64,000 bases of DNA from Closterium sp. Naga37s-1 (lineage: Eukaryota > Streptophyta > Zygnematophyceae > Desmidiales > Closteriaceae). The stretch covers positions 4,008,001 through 4,072,000 of the forward strand of contig CANJKZ010000080.1 in NCBI GenBank assembly GCA_947471745.1. The letters are read 5' to 3'. Position 1 is the first letter of the stretch. The number at the start of each line of letters is the position of its first letter. Below the pieces are notes generated by a model. That model was not told the origin of the DNA and made no database searches. It saw only the letters and a program-made list of their open reading frames with translations. Both the position numbers and the translations under genes were made by a program. Shown one piece after another: positions 39,314-48,243 of this stretch.

Positions 39314-42300
39314 ATGTCGAAACGAGGTACGTACTTTGGTCTCCTATTATGTCGCGCTCAGACACTCCGAATAACGTGAAAGCGGAATGTTAAATATATT
39401 GGTAATTATCTAGGGTCATCTTGGGGTAACTTTACACCCCACTGAAATCAGACCTGTTAAGCAGAAACTCATGTCCTGTCTGAAGCAAGAAAAGAAGCTA
39501 AATGTCAAGTTATTACATTTCACCCCCCCCCCCCATATCCCTTCCTCTGCAGTAAGTTCGAATTCCATTTCCACCATTCCTCTTCCAGCAGACCACCTTG
39601 AAACAAGCACACCAATCATTGATCACGCCGCCAGCAAGTCCATTCCCAGCAGCCAGAATCCATCCTCTCTCACAACATCTGCCTCTCAAGCAACCGTTGT
39701 TTCGGTCGACGGTTCAACCGCGAATCCTGGTGCCGGTACCATCGTTGTTAATGTGTTTGTCAACGGTTCAACCCCGAATACTGCCAGTGACACCAGTAGT
39801 TATGTTTTTTTCAACAGTTCAACCGCGGTTCCTAGTGCTAGTGACGCCGCCGATAATAATGTTTTGGTCGATGGCTCAGAGCCGAATCCTTGTGCCAGTG
39901 ATCCCGACAATAATGTTTCGGTCGACGGAACCGCAAAGTCTAGTAATCGTGACACCGATGAGGTAGTTTTAGTCGACGATCCAACCCCGAATCCCAGTGC
40001 CAGTGACGCCGAAAACAGTGTTCCAATCGACGGTTCAACAGCGAATCCTAGTGTCAGTGACGCCGATAATCTTGTTCATCAAGACGGTTCAACCGCGAAT
40101 TGTGTCTGTAACGCCAATAACAGTGTTTTGGTGGAGGATTCAACCCCGATACCTAGTGCCAGTGAGGCTGAAGAACTTGTTTTGGCCGACGCTTCAACCG
40201 CCAATCCTATCGCCAGTAATTCTACTAGCGACAATCCCCGACCTGACCTCATCCCAAGCTCCCTGCGACGGTTTTCGTTCGCCGAACTCCAGGCTGCGAC
40301 GAACAGCTTTCATCCGCGAAATCTCATTGGCGAAGGCGGGTTCGCGGTCGTCTATCAAGGGGTGATCCCGCCGGGGCCGAATGGGCTTGGTCCGGAGCGG
40401 ACAAAAGTGGCCATTAAAAGAATGCGCGACGCGAATGAAGGACACATGGAACAATTCTGGGTGCGTGGTTGCGAGAAGAGGAAGGCTGTATGACACGTGT
40501 CTGTATGACAGGGTGGGATGGCGACTTGGTTAACCAGCATCGCTTTTCCACATAATGCTAACCCCCTCAATTGTAAGAGGAGAGAGAGATGATCGTACTA
40601 CTGGGGCGATCTTGAGTCGACAAAAAAATCGTCCCATCACTCGCGGCTGTCGCACCCGCACCTCGTACAGCTGCATGGTAACTGGACGAGGTTTCATGCA
40701 CGCACACCACGCCCGCTTGATCCTGCTTTCTCCCCCTTTCAGTTCACTGCAGCGGTTGCTGTCCCCTTCAGCCTGCTCCCATTCTTCCTCTCTTAGTTTT
40801 GGGGGATATCGCTTGTATGCTTTGTCCCCCTCTCTATTCACTGGCAGAAGTTAGTGACCGTGCTGTGGTTGCTGTTCCTGTCAACCTCCTCCCATTCTTC
40901 CTCTCTCAACCCGCGCCCCCCATCTGGTGCGTTGCAGAGTGAAGTGGTCGTGCTGGGGAAGGGTAGCTGTCCCACCCGCACCTTGAGGCGCCTCAAAGAT
41001 CGTCTCAAAAACCCACCCGCATCTTGAGGCGCCTCAAAGATCGTGGTGGGGAAGGGAAGCTGTCCCACCCGCATCTTGTCCATCTGCACTTGTTCTGCAC
41101 GGATCCTTCACGTCCCCACCGGCCCACCCTCCCCACCCCAACCCCTTTCCCCTCCCCCTCCTCCCCACCCCAACCCCTCTTGTGCAGAGTGAAGTGGTCG
41201 TGCTGGGGAAGCTGTCTCACCCGCACCTCGTGCATCTGCACGGCTGCTGCACGGAGAAAGACGAAGCTCTGCTCGTGTACGAGTTTATGATGGGCGGCAG
41301 CTTGGACAACGCGCTAAAGGACAGTAAGTGGGGTGCTACGGGTGGTACACCACCAGTTTAGAGTGGTCTCATCTCAGCTCTCTCCCCGCTCTGCTCTTGT
41401 ACGAGTTCATGACGGGCGGCTGCCTGGACAAAGCTCTAAAGGACAGTGAGTGGGGTGCTACGGGATGCACCAGTTAGGAGACGACGCAGTAGTCGCCTCT
41501 CTGGTTTTTGAGAATTCTCAAAATCCAGCTCTCCCTCTCCATGCTACAACCCGTAGCACCCCACGTATGACCCGTGGACAGTGAGGGGGGTACTACGACG
41601 CAGTAGTCGCCTCTCCCTGCATGTGTGTGGTTCATGACGGGGGGTGCTTTCACCTCTCTGCCTTCTCGGTCGTCTCTCCCTTCCCTGCTGCCCTCTCCGC
41701 CCTTCCTTCTGCCCTTCCTTCTGCCCTTCTGCCCTCTCTTCTCCCCCTGCTTTCTCGTTGGGACTCACTCCTTGGGAACCAAGGGAGGCGGTGCGTTTTT
41801 TGTGAAAGGGGCGGAGTGAGTCTCAACGAGTGACTCACTCCGAAGCCTTCCTCTCTTCCCACTCCTTGGGACTCACTCAGCCCTTCCTTACCCCCTTCCC
41901 CACCCACCAGGTGCGGAGGGAGAGCTCGTCTTTAGCTGGGACATGCGGCTGAAGGTGGCGGTGCAAGTGGCAGAGGCGCTGACGTACATGCATGCACTCA
42001 ACATAATCCACCGCGATTTGAAAGCTGCCTATGTGCTGCTGTCGCCTGTGAGTGCATGTAAGGGCGTGAGAGTGGGGGGCGAGCGGGTGGCGATAGCAGT
42101 GCCGACAGCGCTGTTCTTGCCTGTGAGTGCGTGGGGGAGAGGGGAGGTAGCAAGATAGTACAGAGACGGGAATATGATGCAAGGCTGACAGACTTTGGAA
42201 TGGTGCGTGTCATTACATAAAGCTTGCAATGACTGCTTTGAAATGACTGCCCTTACCCCCATCCCTCCCGATCTTCCGCCTCACTCCTTCCCTCCCTGCG

Positions 42301-43329
42301 CCACAGGAGTATGATGCGAAGCTGACAGACTTTGGCATGGTGCGAGTGGGGCCGGATAGGCAGCTGCGGTCGATTGTATCAACTCGGCTCATGGGCACTC
42401 AGGGCTATATCGACCCCTCATACATGGAGACAGGTGAGTGTCTAAGAAACCCCGGCATACCAGGATTGGCACTCATACTTGCAGTATGGGCTCCCCGGGG
42501 TAAATGGACCCCTAATATACGGAGACAGGTGTGTGTTTAGGACTCTAGGGGACTATGGCTATGAAGGCTCCGGGGCACATCGGCCTTCAGACGTGGAGAA
42601 AGGTGTGTGTCTAGAGGAGGCTGGTTCTCTAGGGTTTGTAGGGAAGAGGCTGATAGAGTGGACTTGCATTAAGAGCACTAAGGGGAGCATTACCCCTACT
42701 ATGTACATGGAGTCAGGCACTTTCAGAGTTGCAGAGACAGGTTTTCTAGGGAAGAGGTTGGTAGTGTGTACTTGCATCACATGAAGGGCGCCAATGGATG
42801 CATCAACCCTCTGTACCTGGAACCTCTCCCATCTTGCCCCTCACCACCCCTTTTCACCCCTTCCTGCCCCGTTCCAATTATCACAGATCGACACGAGCAG
42901 CATAGGTTGCTCAGTCGAAAAAAGCAAATGGTCAGAAACTGTGCTCTTCAATCCTTTCTACTCACCTTCCTGCCCCTCCCTCCGCTGCCCAGCACAGGTC
43001 ACCTGGGTCCCAAGAGCGACGTCTACTCCTTTGGCGTGCTAATGTTTGAGCTGGTGACCGGCAGGACAGTGGCGGAGGGGGCAGAGAGGGTTGTAAACGA
43101 GTGCAAAGCACATTTCGCGCGCGGCAACCCCAGTGCCGCAGAGTATATCGATCCTCGTCTAGGTAGCCAGCGCCCCGTGCGAAGCGCCCTAAGGTTGGCG
43201 ACTTTGGCCCGGTTCTGCGTGCTGGAAAATCGGTCAAACCGGCCAGACATAGGGAGAATATGGCGGTTGCTGAAGGTGATTGTGGAGGCGCATGAGAATG
43301 ATGTTGCAAATGCGGCAGCTACAAGGTGA
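39314..43329 (+). CDS. RLCK4: kinase-like protein, 537 aa, probable pseudokinase
   Basis: Exons: 39314-39326, 39592-40460, 41188-41323, 41911-42047, 42307-42433, 42998-43329; total 1614 nt ending in TGA. A deletion removed the Met-Gly-Cys codons; the next in-frame ATG gives MSKR, so the lipidation signal is lost. The N-terminus is the longest of the four, with about ten VDGSTxNPSASDxDN-type repeats (about residues 35-225). The P-loop is GEGGFA (251-256: third Gly is Ala). Lys280 is kept. The catalytic loop reads HRDLKAAY, so the Mg-binding Asn is Tyr380, although Asp375 and DFG (393-395) remain. Loss of that Asn normally abolishes or strongly reduces phosphotransfer, so I infer a pseudokinase. 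Exon lengths and splice sites are intact, so the gene may still be expressed. An alternative is an assembly or sequencing error at single bases. Confidence 0.8.
40570..41100 (+). repeat. RLCK4 intron 2: degraded exon-3 5' copies with palindromes
   Basis: Exon-3-like fragments at about 40578-40690, 40935-40985 and 41040-41100 (LSHPHL-HLH-type). TTGAGGCGCCTCAA palindromes lie at 40983-40996 and 41024-41037 at the ends of the fragments, and a decayed relative is at about 40609-40631. Confidence 0.75.
41388..41660 (+). repeat. RLCK4 intron 3: exon-3 3'-border copies
   Basis: A good copy at about 41390-41450 ([24 protein letters not shown] donor) and a degraded one at about 41615-41660. Between them is a 28-bp near-perfect palindrome centred on GAATTC (41501-41528). 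Confidence 0.78.
42465..42825 (+). repeat. RLCK4 intron 5: exon-5 3'-border copies, increasingly degraded
   Basis: Fragments at about 42483-42532, 42560-42607, 42665-42718 and 42778-42822 each retain parts of the [15 protein letters not shown] coding segment, often with a following GT. Confidence 0.7.
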
Positions 43330-43359
43330 CTTGTTTTGAAACTACTCCAAACAAATGTA

Positions 43360-43700
43360 GCTTTGAGACGTCGCAAAAGCGGTCGTACCGGCCGGACACT
43401 GGGGAAGTACAGCGTTTCCTCTCAAGGTAATGGTGCAGGCGCGTGCAAATGATGTTGCAAATATTGAAGTAACTGGTGGCGGAGGCGTATGAGAATGATG
43501 CAGTGGAAGCGGCCGCTACGGTACAAGATGACTATTGAGTCGACTCAATAGTCACGCAGCCGGACATTCGGAAGGTACTGGGGTACCTCAATTTGGTGGT
43601 TAAGGCATGTGAGAGTGGTGAATTGGAGGCGGCAGCTAAAGCTGCAGCGTAGGAGGCGGGACAGTCAGGGTCTGTAGAAAGGGGGAATACGGAGGTTGAA
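43360..43700 (+). pseudogene. Partial duplicates of the kinase last exon after RLCK4
   Basis: Three out-of-frame fragments of the RPDIG-LLK-V-AHEND segment and an Ala-rich tail fragment (about 43380-43440, 43470-43560, 43560-43690). Two hold palindromes (43362-43377; 43530-43553, the latter a perfect 24-bp palindrome around GTCGAC). The conserved TGTAAGATAGC follows at 43797. Confidence 0.72.
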
Positions 43701-43814
43701 TGGTGGTGCAGCTGGGTCGCCAGCAGCTGTGGTGCTTTCAGTACCGTGGTATATATTGTTGGCTGATATAGTTTCTGTCAACGTAGGTTTCCCTCTTGTA
43801 AGATAGCACAGCTA

Positions 43815-44001
43815 AGGGTACATTCCGCTGTGGACACTGTCCCAATCGATGTGTCCCAATCGAGTGTACCGCTCCGAACCGAACTAAACCAGAGACGCGA
43901 AAATTTCGAAACTAGGGTGCAATTTGGTGTAATACGATGCAGTGCGGTAGAAACGATTGAGACACTTTCGATTGGGACATGTCCAGTGCGGAATGTACCC
44001 T
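43815..44001. mobile_element. MITE-like element, 187 bp
   Basis: The ends are inverted repeats of about 35 bp. The left end begins AGGGTACATTCCGC and includes GTCCCAATCGA; the right end, read on the minus strand, begins AGGGTACATTCCGC and includes the same GTCCCAATCGA. There is no coding capacity. Flanking TA-rich bases (CTA before, AAG after) leave the target duplication unclear. Confidence 0.65.
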
Positions 44002-45039
44002 AAGAACACTTGGCATTGGATTGGATCCGAAAGGTGTGTATGTTTTGGTAATTATTCTGCTATTCCGATATTGCATTCTGCAGTGGCCCTATGCATAAAT
44101 TATTGGTAGCACTGGCGTTGTCTTGAAGTAGCTGAGTTGCAGCAGACATTGTACATAGGGAGAGCTAAACAAGTAGCTCAGACCACAGCACCTCTAATCT
44201 CAAACCTTTTAGCTTATCAATGAGCTATGATACCCTACAGAAGTATGATTGCCAACATTTATGCTCAGATGCGAAGTGTCATTCACTGTAGGTTATTCAG
44301 CTCTGTAGCGGAGAACAAGAATGCCTTTTCATACTGGATGCCATGTGGCTACCCTTGCAGAGCACCACGTCTCGGTATGCTGATGTGGCAGCTGGTCATG
44401 GGCTGCCTCGTGTTCTCCGATTGCTCGCTGCACCTCGCGCCTTGGATTAGCCCGAACCAGCACAAGGCGTCTAGAACTCGCCGCGTCACTCAGCCAGCAC
44501 ACCGTCAACATTCATCACCATGAACTCCCAAGGTGCGTGACGTGGTGCCCCGTGATGCGTGGACCGTTGCCGGTCCGGCAATTTCGAGGGACTGAGGGGA
44601 GGAGCATTCACCCGCGATTCGCCGAAACGAACCCTTCAAAACCCCGCTGCAAGCAATACAGATGGCAGATCACCGATTTTACACTTTCACTGCCAATCCA
44701 GCACTCCTGTGACCAATTCGTCAAAAAATGAAGTTCGTGAATTCCATATCTTCGATTTGTTCGCCAAAGAGTTTCTCCTGAAGCTACGAGAGTGTTTTGT
44801 TCGCGATCTACCCGGTTACACGGAGTGCAGACTGTCCCTTCGGCCAAGGCTTGCCGTTGCCTACCAACCTCAATTACCTCCATATATTCTCCTCCCTGCC
44901 CTAGTTTCCATCAGCCATTCGGAGTTCCTGCCTTGTCCATAGACATTTCCCGACAACCGTGCTGCTCCGCCTCGGATTGCGCATTCCATTCTTCCGCGCT
45001 CAATCAATCGTCGTAGCCGCGCAATCCTAGCTCTCAGCC
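44002..45039. other. Intergenic and FtsH upstream region
   Basis: No gene supported; ORFs are short and unconvincing. The last about 150 bp are C/T-rich and probably hold the FtsH promoter or 5' UTR. No TATA box is evident. Confidence 0.45.
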
Positions 45040-47696
45040 ATGGCGGCCCTCTCCGCTCCCGTCTCGGCGACTAAGTCCGCCCTCCTGGGCTCAGATCTCA
45101 GGGGCCAACGAATCACCGTCGCCGGCAAATCCGCGCGAGTAGTCGCTGTCCCAGCATCCCGCATCGTCGCGACCGCCGCCAGCAACCCCGACGCCGTCAG
45201 CGCCTCGAAGCGCTCCTTCCTCAAAAAGACCCTCGGCGCCGCGGCCGTCGGCCTCCCGCCGCTGGTCCTCGGCGGGAAAGCCATGGCGGAGGGGGAGCAG
45301 CAAGCGGTTGCGTCATCCCGCATGTCGTATTCGCGCTTCCTCGAATATCTCGACATGGACCGCGTTAAGAAGGTCGACCTGTACGAGAACGGCACGATCG
45401 CTATCGTGGAAGCGGTGAGCCCTGAGCTGGGCAACCGCATTCAGCGCGTGCGCGTGCAGCTGCCGGGGCTCTCCGGCGAACTCCTCGCGAAGTTCCGCGA
45501 AAATAACATTGACTTCGCCGCGCACAACCCGCAAGAGGACTCGGGCGCCGTCTTCATGAACGTTCTCGGAAACCTCGCGTTCCCGCTGCTGCTCGTCGGC
45601 GGCCTCTTCCTCCTGTCGCGGCGATCCCAAGGCATGGGCCCGGGCGGTCCGGGCGGCCCAATGGCGTTCGGGCAGTCTAAGGCGAAATTTCAGATGGAGC
45701 CGAACACGGGCGTTACCTTTAACGACGTCGCGGGAGTCGACGAGGCGAAGCAGGATTTCATGGAGGTCGTCGAGTTCCTGAAGCGTCCGGAGCGCTTCAC
45801 CGCCGTCGGAGCGCGGATTCCCAAGGGTGTGCTGCTCGTCGGCCCGCCCGGCACGGGTAAGACGCTCCTCGCGAAGGCTATTGCCGGCGAGGCCGCGGTA
45901 CCGTTCTTTTCGATCTCCGGGTCGGAGTTCGTTGAGATGTTTGTCGGTGTCGGCGCGTCGCGCGTGCGCGATTTGTTCAAGAAGGCCAAGGAGAACGCTC
46001 CCTGCATCGTTTTCGTTGATGAAATCGACGCCGTTGGTCGCCAGCGTGGTACCGGAATTGGCGGCGGGAACGACGAGCGCGAGCAGACGCTGAACCAGCT
46101 TCTAACGGAGATGGACGGTTTCGAGGGCAACACGGGTGTCATCGTTATCGCGGCGACCAATCGCGCGGATATTCTGGACGCGGCGCTGCTGCGTCCCGGG
46201 CGATTCGACCGTCAGGTGTCCGTCGACGTCCCGGATATCAAGGGACGTAAGGAGATTCTCAAGGTGCATGCGTCCAACAAGAAATTCGCAGATGACGTCA
46301 ACCTCGATGTTGTCGCGGCGCGCACGCCCGGATTCAGCGGCGCGGATCTCGCGAACCTGCTGAACGAGGCTGCGATCTTGACCGGGCGGCGCGGCAAGAC
46401 GGCGATCTCGTCCAAGGAGATCGACGATGCGATTGATAGGATCGTGGCGGGTCTTGAGGGAACGGTGATGACGGACGGCAAGAGCAAGAGCCTGGTTGCC
46501 TACCACGAAGTCGGCCACGCCATCTGCGGGTGAGTTGAATCAAAACTTCTCCCAACGCCCTCACCTTTCTGTCATTCCACCCTCGCCTCCCAGGATCCTT
46601 CTCCCAACGCCTCAGCTTCCTCTCCCTTATCGCCCTCACTCTTGCCCACTGTTAAAAGCTTCCTCAAAGCGATTTCAACTAAACATTTCCCCCCCACTCC
46701 CCTCTCCCCCCTTCGTATCTCCTCAGCACGCTCACGCCCGGGCACGACGCCGTGCAGAAGGTGACGCTGGTGCCACGTGGCCAGGCGCGCGGGCTGACGT
46801 GGTTCATCCCGAACGACGACCCGTCGCTTATCTCGAAGCAGCAGATCTTTGCGCGCATCGTCGGCGCGCTGGGTGGCCGCGCCGCGGAGGAGGTGGTGTT
46901 TGGCGACGCGGAGGTGACCACGGGCGCCTCAAGCGACTTGCAGCAAGTCACTGGCATGGCCAAGCAGGTATGCCACAGTAACCTAACAGCCAGTCACTCA
47001 CATGCCAGTGGCAGGCAAAGAATTGAGGAGTTCAGAGCAATAAATGGAACACGTGAGGCGAATTGCGAGAGTATGCCGCTTGCCTCAAACAATCATCCCC
47101 CACTCCCCACCCCACAACCCTTGCTCTCCTCTCCTCTTATATGATAACGTTATGGCCTTGGATTTTGGCTCATTCTATCTCCTCAATTCTTTGAGGCCGC
47201 TCTTTTCCGCGTCGTCTATCTCCCACCCCCCGCACCTCCCCTGCAATTGATAGCTGCCTTAGGCATGCATGTTGGCTCATGGGCTTTGAGGCATTTCTAA
47301 CCCCTTCTCTTTGTCCACTCTCTCATATCCACATCCTTCACTCCCTCTCTCCTCCCTCTCCCACAGATGGTTACTGTCTTCGGCATGTCTGACATTGGCC
47401 CATGGGCTCTCATGGACCCCGCTGGCCAGGGCGGTGACGTCATCATGCGCATGATGGCGCGCAACAGCATGTCTGAGAAGCTCGCAGAGGACATTGACGC
47501 CGCCGTTAAATCCATCTCCGATGAGGCTTATGAGGTTGCTCTGGCGCACATCAGGAACAACCGCGAGGCGATTGATAAGATTGTGGAGGTGCTGGTTGAG
47601 AAGGAGACGCTGAGCGGGGATGAGTTCCGGGCGATCCTGTCGGAATTCACGGAGATTCCCAAGGAGAACATGAACTTCACCCCCATCACTGCCTGA
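45040..47696 (+). CDS. FTSH: Chloroplast thylakoid FtsH protease (FtsH2/FtsH8, VAR2 type), 686 aa
   Basis: Exons 45040-46529, 46727-46967, 47367-47696; phases close to 2061 nt ending in TGA. Membrane-bound ATP-dependent zinc protease that degrades damaged photosystem II proteins, especially D1, as part of a hexamer. Residues 1-about 88 form a chloroplast transit peptide followed by a thylakoid signal (KRSFLKK, hydrophobic stretch, KAMA cleavage-like site). A transmembrane helix lies at about 170-192. The AAA+ domain has Walker A GPPGTGKT (268-275), pore motif around FVGVGA, Walker B FVDEID (Asp327, Glu328) and the second region of homology GRFDRQ. The protease has HEVGH (489-493) and the third zinc ligand Asp567 in SSDLQQ. 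The [20 protein letters not shown] segment is diagnostic of type-B plant FtsH. No missing residues; length is near the Arabidopsis protein. A non-LTR element begins about 360 bp downstream. Confidence 0.96.
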
Positions 47697-48128
47697 AGAG
47701 GAGTTTTTGAAGAGGATTTACTGGTGGCAGCAGCTGCTGCTTGTGAACTGCTTCTGGGCATGGTTTTGTGAATTTATCCTGGTGGCAGCTTTAGGTTAGG
47801 TTATTTTAATACCTTTGTCAGTACATTGTGCGTTTGTACCTGTTTGACCTGTACATTCTGCTCGGAATCTTCCATTATTGGTGTTATTCCCAACCATGAT
47901 TCCTAAGTTCTGGGCTTAAAATATTCCCACACAGCTGAACCACGGTTCCTTCCTTCAGTCATTGACAAATTCTGAACGTTCTTTCCTTGCTCAGTAAACA
48001 CTAATTATCCTTTCAATTTCTATCTGCCCGAATTCAAGGAAAAGGTGGTGTGTATTTTTTTTTTTTTTTTTTTTGAAAACGCAGCCTCAAGAACACCCCA
48101 GTAGAACAGCACATAAGGAACCCCAAAA

Positions 48129-48195
48129 GACACCCCAACTAGATACCCCCAATGAGACACCCCAACGAGACACCCCAACGAGACACCCCAACAAT
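48129..48195. repeat. 13-bp tandem repeat in the LINE 3' UTR
   Basis: About five imperfect copies of GACACCCCAACGA (plus strand), between the LINE stop codon (48244) and its poly(A) tail. Confidence 0.8.
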
Positions 48196-48243
48196 ACGCC
48201 CCATCTAACCAAACCCCCCACCCCCCTCACCTAAACCCACCCT

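Noticed and set aside
44227-44523. 98-codon ORF between RLCK4 and FtsH
   Set aside because: No recognisable domain, no splice partner and no paralogue in the window; consistent with chance.
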